The notes: generated by a model not told the origin, from the sequence alone. Numbered from the stretch's first letter, positions 1 to 8,548 are shown. The stretch: DNA of 53,338 nucleotides from Microcoleus sp. GA_180221_E-2-1-MAG-45_12 (GCA_020692245.1 JAIMKT010000008.1:11354-64691), one strand, 5' to 3'. Program-made: numbers and translations.

Positions 1-190
1 GCAGGCTATAGCGTCCAATATTTTCGCCCCCCTCCACAGATTCCAACAAAAAACTGTAGGGTTCCCCAGCACAGAGCTTGTACCACGCCGACACCGGAGT
101 TTCTAGGTCTGCCACCCATGACTGATACACTGGCACAAAATTACCTTGGGCTGCCAACTGGGAAAACTGCGAAAAATCGGGGTAAATCAT
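1..190 (-). CDS. trpE: Anthranilate synthase component I, N-terminal part (runs off the window)
   Basis: This reading frame is not in the ORF track. The minus strand reads MIYPDFSQFSQLAAQGNF, then VPVYQSWVADLETPVSAWYK and PYSFLLESVEGGENIGRYS. That is the characteristic start of TrpE (chorismate to anthranilate, first step of tryptophan synthesis), with the segment that helps bind the feedback inhibitor tryptophan. Only the first 63 residues are present; the catalytic domain lies left of the window. The ATG is at 190. TrpE paralogs such as PabB have a different N-terminus, so trpE is preferred, but the short length limits certainty. Confidence 0.8.
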   Translation of the reverse strand, partial: MIYPDFSQFSQLAAQGNFVPVYQSWVADLETPVSAWYKLCAGEPYSFLLESVEGGENIGRYSL

Positions 191-245
191 AGGTTTAGAG
201 AAAAACTAATTTCAGCACCAGTTTATCAGAATTTAACTATCCACT

Positions 246-287
246 ATCCACTAATTACTATCCACTAATTACTATTCACTAATTACT
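246..287. repeat. 14-bp tandem repeat (three units) between trpE and pxcA
   Basis: Three consecutive units of ATCCACTAATTACT; the third has one change (ATTCACTAATTACT). Looser copies of the ACT-containing heptamer continue on both sides (ACTATCC before, ACTGTTT and ACTGCTA after). Each unit can be read as two heptamers, as in the short tandemly repeated repetitive (STRR) sequences of cyanobacteria. It fills the gap between the pxcA stop and the trpE start. Confidence 0.8.
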
Positions 288-312
288 GTTTACTGCTAAC
301 TGTTCACTGAAA

Positions 313-1683
313 TTACTCATTCATGTTTTTATAGGTTGCCACAGCAGAGGGAGAAATACGGTTGAGATAGCGGAAAATCCAATATTTAATAATAGAGTCG
401 AGAATTACTGGAAAAGTAGCAATAAACAAGAAATTAAAATCTCGATTTTCAGCTAGCCCTAAATGAATGAAAGTTCTTTCAATGATAATTTCCCAACCGT
501 GGGGAGAGTGGAACCCCACAAACATATCGGTGAGCAAAATAATAATAAAAGCTTTAGCACTATCACTCAAACCGTAGGCAATATCATCAATAAAGGATTT
601 AAGAATAGTAATTTCTTTTTTACTTCTCAATAGAACAGTGATAAAAGCTGTGATAGAAATCAGATCAGCAAAAATATTTTTGATAGCATTGTTACTCTGA
701 TCTTGATAGTCATCAGCAATTTCCTGCGCTTTCTGGCGGATTTCCTCTTCCTTCTCTGTTGCCGATAGAGCTGGAGACCTACCGATTAGGACTTGAAAGT
801 CTAGATTCCTCGCAAACTTATCTAGTTCTTCTAGGGCTTCTCTTTGGAGATCTTCATTGACAAATACTATCTGTTTATTTTCCGGGACAAAATTGTGCAT
901 TAACGGTGTAATGATTATTGCCTTAGCAAGTTGCTGCGTCAGAATCGGTACTATAACTAGAGTCAGAATAAACTTGACCGAAATAGAAGTTTTAAGTTTT
1001 GAACTACGATATTTACTGACGTATTCCTGTTCTGATCTGGGGTCTAGATCCCGTTGGATTTTGCTAAAAGTACCGAGGATAGTCCGGGGAACTAAGCCAG
1101 TAGAATCGGACATATTATTGCGATCGTTTCTTTTAACATCTTCTAGGAGCTTTGATCGATCTTCCTCTAGGGAACTTAGAGAGTTAAGATCCCGACTTGG
1201 AATGGGTTTTAGAGTTTCTTGGGAAGGAGCCGGACTCAAGGATTTTGCCAATTCATCAATAGCCGATCGAGAGGAGTAGCGATCGAGAATTTCATCAATA
1301 AAATTTAGCTTATTAATAATAATTGATGGCGGTAATTGGGCTTCAGGACTGGGGCGATATTTTTCTGGATGTTTCTCTAGAGCCGGATTAATTCGAGTAA
1401 CTTTTGCTTGTTGGAGTTCTCCCGGATTGAGGAGCGATCGACTAACTCGAAACTCTGCCAATCTTCCTTTTACCAAACCTAGTAACTTATTTAAATCTTC
1501 TTGAAAATACTTAAAAGTATTAAGTCCATAATCAGCAGATTCTAAAGCGACTTTTCGACCATTAAAGTGATCATCCTCCATTTGTTTAATCTTCAAAGCA
1601 GCTTTGTATGCCTCATCAAGAGAACGTTCAGGAGTTTTGAGAAACCATTCGTTGGAGCGATAAAGAAAATCTATAAAACCCAT
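313..1683 (-). CDS. pxcA: Proton extrusion protein PxcA (CemA family)
   Basis: 456-residue inner-membrane protein of the PxcA/CotA/CemA family, known from Synechocystis to be needed for light-induced proton extrusion and inorganic-carbon physiology. The N-terminus (MGFIDFLYRSNEWFLKTPER) is the typical cyanobacterial PxcA start, followed by a long hydrophilic region rich in charged residues. The C-terminal CemA domain has about four hydrophobic segments: VKFILTLVIVPILTQQLAKA near 240, FADLISITAFITVLL near 345, AFIIILLTDMFVGFHSPHGW near 385 and FLFIATFPVILDSIIKYWIF near 425. The conserved FHSPHGWE and ERxFxHxG motifs are present. Length is normal. The ATG at 1683 is the only sensible start. It stands alone, with 260 bp of AT-rich upstream DNA. 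Confidence 0.93.
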   Translation of the reverse strand: MGFIDFLYRSNEWFLKTPERSLDEAYKAALKIKQMEDDHFNGRKVALESADYGLNTFKYFQEDLNKLLGLVKGRLAEFRVSRSLLNPGELQQAKVTRINPALEKHPEKYRPSPEAQLPPSIIINKLNFIDEILDRYSSRSAIDELAKSLSPAPSQETLKPIPSRDLNSLSSLEEDRSKLLEDVKRNDRNNMSDSTGLVPRTILGTFSKIQRDLDPRSEQEYVSKYRSSKLKTSISVKFILTLVIVPILTQQLAKAIIITPLMHNFVPENKQIVFVNEDLQREALEELDKFARNLDFQVLIGRSPALSATEKEEEIRQKAQEIADDYQDQSNNAIKNIFADLISITAFITVLLRSKKEITILKSFIDDIAYGLSDSAKAFIIILLTDMFVGFHSPHGWEIIIERTFIHLGLAENRDFNFLFIATFPVILDSIIKYWIFRYLNRISPSAVATYKNMNE

Positions 1684-1943
1684 GGTGGTAGAAAATAGTT
1701 AATTATCTGGTTAGAGGATGATAGAGAATTAAATTTAGTGCAACTTAAATATTTAGATATTTATAACAGATGTTTATAATGTAGATATTAACTAAAGTTT
1801 TTATCTAGAATTCTCAACTTTATCTGGCAACCCAAATTGTGAATCTACACTACACTATTAATCTCAGGTATTTAGCATATTAACTTACAGTTTAAAAAAT
1901 AGTTCAAAAATAGTTCAAGAAATAGTAGGGAAACCTAGAAAAT

Positions 1944-4244
1944 ATGATTTCAACTTGGATCAATGGGACAACCCGTAGCGGCAAGACGACTCGCTTGGTG
2001 GCAGGCTACTGCCAATGGGTAGAAACTCCCCCTAAGCCCCGGTTTTCTGGTGGAGGGTTTGGGCTTTCTCATCCGCCAGTTTTGGTGTTGGCTGCTAACG
2101 ATGATAGCAAACGGGAGCTAAATGAGCAGTTGACGATCGCCACTCAGGGAAAATATCCTGTCACCATTAAAAGCCCTCTTGGTTTTTTTCAGGAGGAAGT
2201 ATTATTATTTTTTCCACTATTAATCCAATCTTGGGCTGAATCTCAGCAATTACCCCAAACCCCGCCTCCTCTATTTCCCTTAAAGCTCCACCCCGAAACT
2301 GAACAGGAAATGGCAACTCGTCTCTGGCAAAACCGCCTCACGCCCTCCGTCCTTCAGCAGGCAGGAACTGGAGAATATCAGCTAGTCCGGCGCATTTTAG
2401 ATTTAATGATGTTGGCGGGTTTAAGTGGGGTGAGTTTAGAAGATATTCCGGTGATGCTACATCAGGGCTTAGCGGGGGAAGAAGACCCAGCTTTGTATCC
2501 CCTCTATGGTGAACTTTTGCAGGCATGGTATGACTGGTGCTGGCAACGGGGTTTTTTGACCTACGGAATTATTACCCAACTCTACTGGCGGTATCTGCTA
2601 CCCCACCCAGATTACCAAAGGAATTTGCTGCAACGAACGGCGGCGGTGTTTGCGGATGATGTGGATGATTATCCGGCGATCGCCTGTGATTTATTAGAAC
2701 TGCTCCTCGATCGAGGGGTACAGGGCATGTTTACCTATAACCCTAATGGCAAGGTACGACTGGGCTTAAATGCTGATCCAGATTATCTACTGGGCTTGGC
2801 TTCTCGCTGTCGGGTGGAAAATTTAACCGGGCTGGTCTTGGGAGAAAGTGGGGATAATTCTGGCAATATTGCCGAGACGATGGTGGATTTGGTGAGTAAT
2901 CCAGTGTTTCTGCCCGTGCTGCCGCCCAATCTCCGGGGCATCCAAACGGTGGCTCGATCGCAAATGCTCCGTCAGACAGCAACCACAATTATTGATCTGG
3001 TGCGTTCGGGAGTAGAACCGAGGGAAATTGCCGTCATTGCTCCGGGTTTAGATGCGATCGCCCGCTACACGCTCACAGAAATCCTCACGGCTCAAGGCAT
3101 TGGGGTCTATGGTCTGAATACCCAAAATCCTCTCAACAGTATGGCGATCATCCGGGGTTTGTTGACTTTGTTAGCTTTGGTATATCCGGGGCTAGGGAGA
3201 TTAATCACGGGGCAACGGGTAGCCGAAATGTTAGTTATCCTCAGTGGTAGATCACCTCAATTACCCAATCAATCACCCTCTCAATCTGCCAACGCTTCCG
3301 AAAAATCTCTCGATCAATTCTCAACCAGAGAAACCTACGATATCGATCCTGTCCGGGCTGGTTTATTAGTTGATCATTGCTTTGTGCCGGATCCAGAATT
3401 GCCGCAATTATTGCCAGAATCGAGCTTTCCCCGTTGGGATCGACTGGGAGCCAAAGCTACGGCTGCCTATGGAGAAATTCGTCAATGGATCGAAGAGCAA
3501 CGCCTCCAACAACAACAGAGGTTAGCTTTTAGTGCGATCGCTGTCCTCGATCGAGCCATGCAAAAATTTCTATTTCCCCGCCGCCATCTCAACTATGAGC
3601 AACTATCTGGATTGCGGGCTTTGATGGAAACTGCCCAACACTACTGGGAAGTAGACCAACGGGTACGCCAAAATCAATCCCAAAATCAATTCCAGCATCA
3701 ATCTTCTAATCCCTATCAACGCCCCAAACCCGGCTACGCCGACACGATCGCCCAATTTATCCAGATGCTAGACCTCGGTACTGTCACCGCCAATCCCTAT
3801 CCTGTCCAACGTTTCACCCCCCAAACTGTTAATAGTGTCACCCTTGCCAACATTTTCCAATATCGCCAAGACCGCAGTTTTCATCCCTACCATTTTTGGC
3901 TCGATGTGGGTTCGTCTTTCTGGCTGAGTGGCGGGGCGGCGACTCTCTATGCTGCCCCTATTTTCCTCAAGGGCTGGCGGGGACAACCTTGGACGGTGGA
4001 AAATGATTATGATGCGGATGATCAAAGGCTAAAACGGATTATTCACGACCTCCTCGGCAGGGTGGGGAAGCAACTTTATCTCTGTCATAGTGACCTTGCA
4101 GCGAATGGACAGGAACAAACAGGCCCTTTGTTAGCAGTGGTTAATGCGGCGCTGGCGATCGACACTTTTCCCGAAGACGATCCAGAAAATACTCAGGCTC
4201 CCAACACTGTCCCAAAAGTTACCCCAGAATTGTATCCAAGATAA
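1944..4244 (+). CDS. P-loop helicase-like protein (UvrD/AddB-like, cyanobacterial)
   Basis: 766-residue soluble protein of uncertain function. A Walker A motif opens the protein (NGTTRSGKTTRLV, residues 7-19), and a Walker-B-like segment AAVFADDVDDYPAIA lies near residue 235, in the place where UvrD-type helicases carry DExQD. The order P-loop, helical insert, acidic motif and long C-terminal region resembles superfamily I helicase or AddB/RexB-like nuclease-helicase subunits. I see no clear motif IV-VI set and no iron-sulfur nuclease cysteines, so activity is doubtful. Regions near 450 and 590 are Gln/Ser/Asn-rich linkers. It may be a DNA-repair accessory protein; that is inference. It is co-directional with the ferredoxin 59 bp downstream. 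Confidence 0.6.
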   Translation: MISTWINGTTRSGKTTRLVAGYCQWVETPPKPRFSGGGFGLSHPPVLVLAANDDSKRELNEQLTIATQGKYPVTIKSPLGFFQEEVLLFFPLLIQSWAESQQLPQTPPPLFPLKLHPETEQEMATRLWQNRLTPSVLQQAGTGEYQLVRRILDLMMLAGLSGVSLEDIPVMLHQGLAGEEDPALYPLYGELLQAWYDWCWQRGFLTYGIITQLYWRYLLPHPDYQRNLLQRTAAVFADDVDDYPAIACDLLELLLDRGVQGMFTYNPNGKVRLGLNADPDYLLGLASRCRVENLTGLVLGESGDNSGNIAETMVDLVSNPVFLPVLPPNLRGIQTVARSQMLRQTATTIIDLVRSGVEPREIAVIAPGLDAIARYTLTEILTAQGIGVYGLNTQNPLNSMAIIRGLLTLLALVYPGLGRLITGQRVAEMLVILSGRSPQLPNQSPSQSANASEKSLDQFSTRETYDIDPVRAGLLVDHCFVPDPELPQLLPESSFPRWDRLGAKATAAYGEIRQWIEEQRLQQQQRLAFSAIAVLDRAMQKFLFPRRHLNYEQLSGLRALMETAQHYWEVDQRVRQNQSQNQFQHQSSNPYQRPKPGYADTIAQFIQMLDLGTVTANPYPVQRFTPQTVNSVTLANIFQYRQDRSFHPYHFWLDVGSSFWLSGGAATLYAAPIFLKGWRGQPWTVENDYDADDQRLKRIIHDLLGRVGKQLYLCHSDLAANGQEQTGPLLAVVNAALAIDTFPEDDPENTQAPNTVPKVTPELYPR

Positions 4245-4266
4245 TTGTTAGAATTAATTTTAACAA
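4245..4266. other. AT-rich inverted repeat after the helicase-like gene
   Basis: TTGTTA and TAACAA form perfect 6-bp arms around GAATTAATTT, starting at the stop codon of the upstream gene. It has no GC-rich stem or T-run, so it is a poor intrinsic terminator. It could be an operator for the ferredoxin gene or chance in AT-rich DNA. Confidence 0.25.
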
Positions 4267-4284
4267 TATCCCCAAGACTTTATT

Positions 4285-4296
4285 TCGGCTCCGCTC
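4285..4296 (+). repeat. Core of a small dispersed repeat upstream of the ferredoxin gene
   Basis: TCGGCTCCGCTC, followed by AGTAACC and the ATG at 4304. The same 12-bp architecture (TCGnCnnnGCTC) forms the centre of the two palindromic insertions in the first TnpB element at 37142-37231. No good Shine-Dalgarno sequence is seen between this repeat and the ATG, so the repeat occupies the place where one would be expected. Confidence 0.45.
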
Positions 4297-4303
4297 AGTA
4301 ACC

Positions 4304-4618
4304 ATGGAAAATAATCTCGATAATCTCGATCAACCCTGTATTTTTGTTTGTCAACATACCTCCTGCTTAGTAGCGGGAGCAGAGGCGGTATTGGCAGCTT
4401 TTGGAGAAGAAGTGGCGGGCTATAAAGTTGTGGGGTGTGAATGTCTAGGGCAATGTAGTACTAGTCCCACGGTGCGAGTCACGCCAGAGGAGATTTGGTA
4501 TTATCGAGTCCAACCAGAGGATGTCCCGTTAATCATTGAACAACATCTCAAAGGCGGCACACCAGTAGAAGCCAAAATGAACCCCCGTATCCATCTCCGC
4601 TTTCATTACGGCGGCTAG
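4304..4618 (+). CDS. Thioredoxin-like [2Fe-2S] ferredoxin domain protein
   Basis: 104-residue soluble electron-transfer protein. Four cysteines suited to a [2Fe-2S] cluster are arranged as in the thioredoxin-like ferredoxins (NuoE-like fold): FVCQHTSC near residues 15-20 and GCECLGQCS near 45-52. The second group is the well-conserved CxCLGxC pattern. The C-terminal PEDVPLIIEQHL matches the last helix of the fold. Small proteins of this type are common in cyanobacteria, and their redox partners are mostly unknown. It follows the helicase-like gene in the same direction; a functional link is not evident. Confidence 0.8.
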   Translation: MENNLDNLDQPCIFVCQHTSCLVAGAEAVLAAFGEEVAGYKVVGCECLGQCSTSPTVRVTPEEIWYYRVQPEDVPLIIEQHLKGGTPVEAKMNPRIHLRFHYGG

Positions 4619-4658
4619 ATTAAATGGTCGATCGAGCTTGTTAAATCAATCTTTTTAA

Positions 4659-4952
4659 TTAGGGGTTCTCTCTTTCATTTAATTTTAGAACTTGCCAAAT
4701 ATCAGAGAAATCATCTGTCCAAACCTTAGATTTAGAAGTAGATTTTGTTGATAGGTTTTGCCATGGAAAATCAGTAATTAAAGAGCCTAAAGATTCTTGA
4801 TTTCTAGCTATAATTACCCAATGGGAGGCGGTTTTTCCCTGTTCTTTTTCTGGGGCTGTGATTGCTCGATCGACCTGACTATAGCTAATTAAATCTAACT
4901 CCTGAGCTAACTTTGCTAGAACTGGTTCGAGGTTAATAAATCGATGTCGTCC
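4659..4952 (-). pseudogene. C-terminal remnant of a spermidine-synthase-like / fused MFS protein
   Basis: Not in the ORF track as a start-to-stop ORF. The minus strand holds an open frame of 97 codons without a plausible start: HRFINLEPVLAKLAQELDL, then KTASHWVIIARNQESLG, ending VWTDDFSDIWQVLK. This resembles the last ~95 residues of cyanobacterial membrane proteins that end in a spermidine-synthase-like domain: the (N)RYLNLEPVL motif, a serine-Trp-Val strand and a VWTDD(F/Y)S tail. The similarity stops abruptly at a TAA at 4955, so the N-terminal ~400 residues are missing. It is interpreted as a decayed, 5'-truncated gene. Family recognition is from memory and should be tested. Confidence 0.55.
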
Positions 4953-5166
4953 TTATATTTGTCATCTGAAAGAATCCCCTCGTTCTACAGAAAGACATAG
5001 TGATTTCTGGATTGGGACTTAGGTCACTTTTTGGGTGGAGTCGATGGATATTTTTTCTGAACTGGTGGAGGCTTTGCTGAGTCTGAAGCCTCAAAATGTT
5101 GTTACTGTCTCCCATATTCCTGAAAAGTGCTGTAATAACCACGGCTTAAAACTCTCTAGAATTATT
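4953..5166. other. Unassigned stretch upstream of the remnant
   Basis: No supported gene. The plus strand has an open frame from about 5026 to 5181 (VESMDIFSELVEALLSLKPQ, then NVVTVSHIPEKC) that looks protein-like but has no recognised family, and an in-frame stop divides it from an earlier piece. The overlapping minus-strand ORF 4933-5142 is not convincing. Taken with the neighbouring pseudogene, this looks like a site of gene decay or old insertion. Confidence 0.3.
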
Positions 5167-6261
5167 CTAAGAAACAGCTAAATTTTCATTTAAAACTTCA
5201 GTAATTAACCCCGAAGAAACTTGATCTGTCACTGTTGCTGCCCCAATTTCTGTGGGTAAAACAAATCTCACTCTACCGTCTTTAACCTTTTTATCAGTTT
5301 TCAAAAGTTCTACAATATCTTCGGCAACTAAACCCGCAGGAATTGTGATCGGTAAGTTGATTTTTTTAATTAGTTCTAATTGCCGATACTGGGAAGAATT
5401 TTGCCAGAGACCGAGTTTTGTAGCGATCGCTCCTGCTGCTGCCATACCGATCGCCACCGCTTCTCCATGGTTAACTACCCGATATTTCGTTAAACTCTCC
5501 ACCGCATGACCGATGGTATGACCATAGTTCAGGATCGCCCGTAATCCTGATTCCTTCTCGTCCTTGCTTACTACTTCTGCCTTTGCCTGACAGGAACGAA
5601 CGATAATAGTTTGCAATACTTCCAAGGACAGGGACTCCAACTTTTGCAAGCTTTCGAGGTCATAAAATAGCTCCTCATCCCAGATCACCCCGTACTTGAT
5701 CACCTCTGCCATGGCTGATCTGAATTCCCGCTTCGGGAGGCTATGCAATACTTCTGGGTCGATCAACACTAGCCGAGGTTGGTGAAAGGCGCCGATTAAA
5801 TTTTTCCCTTGGGGATGGTTGACTCCGGTCTTGCCGCCGATCGAGGCATCTACCATAGCTAGGAGCGTAGTCGGCACTTGGACAAAATTTATGCCCCGCA
5901 GCCAAGTGGCCGCCGCAAACCCCGCCATATCTCCCACCACTCCGCCACCAAGGGCAAGGATGGTTGAGGAGCGCTCTAGTTTCTGCTCAAGGGCTGTGCT
6001 GTAAACCTTTTGGATAGAATTGAGGTTTTTGTAGCGTTCTCCGGCGGGCAGCAGACAGCTATGGGTAATAAACCCGGCTTGGTGGAGGGAGTTGATCACT
6101 CGCTGACCGTAGAGTTGAAAAATCTTGGGATTAGAGACAACAAGAACTTTCTGCCCCAAGGAGAGTTGACTCAGGCGATTACCAACTTGGTCGAGGATTT
6201 GGGGAGCGATCGCAATATCATAACTCTGGGCAGGAATTTCTACTTTAATAACAACTTCCAT
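5167..6261 (-). CDS. aroB: 3-dehydroquinate synthase
   Basis: 364-residue AroB, which cyclises DAHP to 3-dehydroquinate in the shikimate pathway using NAD+ and a divalent metal in the cytosol. All family motifs are present: the nucleotide-binding [19 protein letters not shown] (about 105-123), [20 protein letters not shown], the metal ligands in [11 protein letters not shown] and [10 protein letters not shown], and the conserved KxD before the C-terminus. Length is normal and the ATG at 6261 fits the family start. It is transcribed divergently from petL over a 110-bp region. It feeds chorismate synthesis, also needed by trpE at the window edge and, through homogentisate, by the tocopherol genes nearby. 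Confidence 0.97.
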   Translation of the reverse strand: MEVVIKVEIPAQSYDIAIAPQILDQVGNRLSQLSLGQKVLVVSNPKIFQLYGQRVINSLHQAGFITHSCLLPAGERYKNLNSIQKVYSTALEQKLERSSTILALGGGVVGDMAGFAAATWLRGINFVQVPTTLLAMVDASIGGKTGVNHPQGKNLIGAFHQPRLVLIDPEVLHSLPKREFRSAMAEVIKYGVIWDEELFYDLESLQKLESLSLEVLQTIIVRSCQAKAEVVSKDEKESGLRAILNYGHTIGHAVESLTKYRVVNHGEAVAIGMAAAGAIATKLGLWQNSSQYRQLELIKKINLPITIPAGLVAEDIVELLKTDKKVKDGRVRFVLPTEIGAATVTDQVSSGLITEVLNENLAVS

Positions 6262-6323
6262 AATTTTTCTCAGCTTCTCCAGACTTCTCTAAAATTCTCT
6301 GTACCTTGGTGTGCTTTAATAGT

Positions 6324-6340
6324 CTAAGATAATTTCTTAG
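6324..6340. promoter_or_regulatory. Palindrome in the aroB-petL divergent promoter region
   Basis: CTAAGA-TAATT-TCTTAG: perfect 6-bp arms with a 5-nt centre, about 30 bp upstream of the petL ATG and 63 bp upstream of aroB. Its position between divergent starts suits an operator. It is AT-rich and could be chance. Confidence 0.35.
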
Positions 6341-6371
6341 TAAAAAATCATATTAATTACGGTCAATAATT

Positions 6372-6473
6372 ATGGAACTTTCTGGAGCGATCGCCTACTT
6401 TGGTTTTCTTGGTGCTGCCACTGGGGTAGCCTTAGTATTATTATTTGGCTTGAGAGCAATTAAATTAATCTAG
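6372..6473 (+). CDS. petL: Cytochrome b6-f complex subunit PetL
   Basis: A 33-residue protein too short for the ORF track. It is a single hydrophobic helix, AYFGFLGAATGVALVLLFGL, ending RAIKLI. The YFGFL start of the helix and the (R/K)-x-(I/V)-(K/R)-L-I terminus match PetL from cyanobacteria and chloroplasts. PetL is a small peripheral subunit that stabilises the dimeric cytochrome b6-f complex in the thylakoid membrane. A HIP1 octamer (GCGATCGC) lies inside the gene. PetM, PetN and PetG have different sequences. No strong Shine-Dalgarno precedes the ATG. Confidence 0.85.
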   Translation: MELSGAIAYFGFLGAATGVALVLLFGLRAIKLI

Positions 6474-6495
6474 TTTAAGTTTAGATAAATTGTTT

Positions 6496-7389
6496 TTAGG
6501 AATGTTTTTGGAGCCATTTATTTAGAAGAGGATTTACTAATTCTGGAGCCTCATCTTGGGGGCAGTGACCAACTCCCGGTAGGGGAATAAACTCTTCTAC
6601 GGCGGGATAATTGGCGAGGCTTCTGCCCTGCTCGATCGGCTCCCACGGATCCCCAGTTCCCCAGAGGATAATTACCGGACAGGTAATCTGGGGTAATAAA
6701 TCTTCTGCCAACGGGCCTTGGGAATAGGAAATAAACGCTAAAAAGACATCGGCGGCTCCTTCAGTTTGGGAAGGTTGATAGAGAATTTCTACTAGTTCAT
6801 CAGTGACAGCCGCCAGATTTTTGTAGGCTTGGAGTAGGACTTTTTTGATGACTTTGGGGTTAGCTAATCGGGAAAAGAAAAAGTAACCCAAGGGCTTTTT
6901 GTTGAGAATATTTTGTAAAATTGGGGCGGAGTAACGGCGATACCAAGGTAATTGCAGACGGCGACGATCGTGCAACAACCGGAGGGAACAGTCGAGCATG
7001 GCTATCCCCAGCACCAGAGATGGATTCATTACCGTTGCTTGCAGGGCGACAATGCAGCCGATCGAGTTCCCCACCAAAAAAGCTGGAGATCGAGCTACTT
7101 CCTGACAAAAATCAATAATTTGCGCTGCCCACGTTTCAAAGGTATAGGTAACTTCTGCTCCCGGTGTCGGTTTTGCAGACAAGCCAAAGCCCAAGAGGTC
7201 GATCGCATAAACTCGATGCTCTGCTGCTAACTCCCCAATATTTTTGCGCCAATGGTCGCTAGAGGCTCCAAAACCATGAATTAAAATTACAGCTTTTCCC
7301 TCGGTTCCCGCAGTTTGGTAGCGAATCGAAAAACCCCGCCATGTCCAATAGTTAGTAATCACCGAATTTGAGTCTAAATCTGTTGTCAT
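6496..7389 (-). CDS. Alpha/beta-fold hydrolase
   Basis: 297-residue alpha/beta hydrolase. The ORF track starts at 7407 with a TTG; the ATG at 7389 (MTTDLDSNSV) is the better start. Visible motifs are the oxyanion-hole HGFGASSDHW near residue 40, the nucleophile elbow VGNSIGC near 110, the acid in GTGDPWEPIEQ and the catalytic His in GVGHCPQDEAP. It belongs to the broad group of plant/cyanobacterial esterases that includes chlorophyll- and phytol-handling enzymes; the substrate cannot be told from sequence. It lies 52 bp downstream of hpt on the same strand, so a role near prenyl-lipid metabolism is possible but is inference. Confidence 0.8.
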   Translation of the reverse strand: MTTDLDSNSVITNYWTWRGFSIRYQTAGTEGKAVILIHGFGASSDHWRKNIGELAAEHRVYAIDLLGFGLSAKPTPGAEVTYTFETWAAQIIDFCQEVARSPAFLVGNSIGCIVALQATVMNPSLVLGIAMLDCSLRLLHDRRRLQLPWYRRYSAPILQNILNKKPLGYFFFSRLANPKVIKKVLLQAYKNLAAVTDELVEILYQPSQTEGAADVFLAFISYSQGPLAEDLLPQITCPVIILWGTGDPWEPIEQGRSLANYPAVEEFIPLPGVGHCPQDEAPELVNPLLNKWLQKHS

Positions 7390-7441
7390 TTTTCTAATAT
7401 TTCTCAAGTTTTCTAATAATTAATCTAGTGACTAATTGTGA

Positions 7442-8434
7442 TTACTGCCACAAACAGGCAAGGGGAAATATTAGATATTCCATAAAAAATAGCTTCCAAA
7501 TAAACTGATAAAATCGAGCGATCGAGTCCTGACTTTCTAAATCTACATCCCATCCCTGCCACCATAATAAACCTAGAGCCACACTATGACTGATGATTAA
7601 AAAAGGAAGATTTACTTGCGGTAGCCATAGCCAACCCGCCCCGATCATCCCTAGATAAGCCACGGTCAAAATTCCCCGACACAGATTAAATACGGCTTGT
7701 TTGCCCAACTTAATCGTAAAGGTACTAATATTATATTGTTTATCTCCTTCTAAATCGGGAATATCTTTACCCAAGGCGATGGCGATCGTAAACACTAAAA
7801 TAAACCAAGTAATTGCCCAAACTGTGGTAGGAACTTGCCAATTATCTCTAGGAAATAAAGTATCTTGAAAGTGGAAAAATAAGCCTAGGTTAATCACTAA
7901 ACCCCGGACGGTGAGAATACACAAAGCTGCAAATAGGGGTAGTCTTTTTAATCTTATAGGGGGTAAAGAATAGCAAGTGCCAATTAACACGCTAGTTGCT
8001 ACCATTAATAACAAAAACTTTCCTAGAATCGAGGCTAAAACTAAAGCTAAGATTCCACAAACTATTACAATGATTCTCCCAGTTTGGACAGAAAAATCTC
8101 CCGATGCTAGGGGTAATTGTGGCTTATTAATTTTATCAATTTCAATATCTTCCAATTGATTTAAACCAACAATGTAGATATTTCCAGCAAGGCAAGCTAA
8201 CCAAGTTCCCAAAATTTGATTAGTGTATAAACTCCAGTTTTCTCCGAAGTATTGCTGTATTGACAAGGAAATATTGAAACCACTAGGTAGCTGTCCAGAG
8301 AGAGAAATCAAAAACAAAGCTAATACGCTTAAGGTTGTACCAATTACTGTGTGGGGGCGGGAGAATCGCCAAAAATAGAGGGCGAAGTTACCAAATTTAC
8401 TAGCGAAATTATCTGAGATATTAACTTGACTCAT
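7442..8434 (-). CDS. hpt: Homogentisate phytyltransferase (UbiA family)
   Basis: 330-residue membrane prenyltransferase that joins homogentisate and phytyl diphosphate to give 2-methyl-6-phytylbenzoquinol, the committed step of tocopherol synthesis. It contains the first Asp-rich motif NQLEDIEIDKINKPQLPLAS (about 112-131) and the second, GKDIPDLEGDKQYNISTF (about 222-239), both close to Synechocystis Slr1736/plant VTE2. About eight to nine hydrophobic helices are visible. The ATG at 8434 gives the normal length. The gamma-tocopherol methyltransferase lies immediately upstream on the same strand (114 bp gap), which strongly supports tocopherol rather than quinone or chlorophyll side-chain function. 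Confidence 0.92.
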   Translation of the reverse strand: MSQVNISDNFASKFGNFALYFWRFSRPHTVIGTTLSVLALFLISLSGQLPSGFNISLSIQQYFGENWSLYTNQILGTWLACLAGNIYIVGLNQLEDIEIDKINKPQLPLASGDFSVQTGRIIVIVCGILALVLASILGKFLLLMVATSVLIGTCYSLPPIRLKRLPLFAALCILTVRGLVINLGLFFHFQDTLFPRDNWQVPTTVWAITWFILVFTIAIALGKDIPDLEGDKQYNISTFTIKLGKQAVFNLCRGILTVAYLGMIGAGWLWLPQVNLPFLIISHSVALGLLWWQGWDVDLESQDSIARFYQFIWKLFFMEYLIFPLACLWQ

Positions 8435-8482
8435 GAATAATCAAAAAACCTTTTTTAGTAATTAACTTGTGTAACTTGTAAT

Positions 8483-8533
8483 TGAGTTTTAGCTAGAGTT
8501 TTTAACCAGAATTTGTAGCTAGAATTTGCAGCT
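8483..8533. repeat. 13-bp tandem repeat between hpt and the methyltransferase
   Basis: AGAATTTGTAGCT and AGAATTTGCAGCT are adjacent near-identical copies (8508-8533), with degenerate earlier units (GAGTTTTAGCT, AGAGTTTTTAACC). The repeat sits in the 114-bp spacer of the tocopherol pair. Confidence 0.6.
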
Positions 8534-8548
8534 AAATTTAATAACTTA

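Noticed and set aside
857-1279. 140-residue plus-strand ORF inside pxcA
   Set aside because: Shadow frame; pxcA has family-specific sequence across the region.
4933-5142. 69-residue minus-strand ORF upstream of aroB
   Set aside because: No start context or family; overlaps the remnant gene in another frame. The stretch is reported as unassigned instead.
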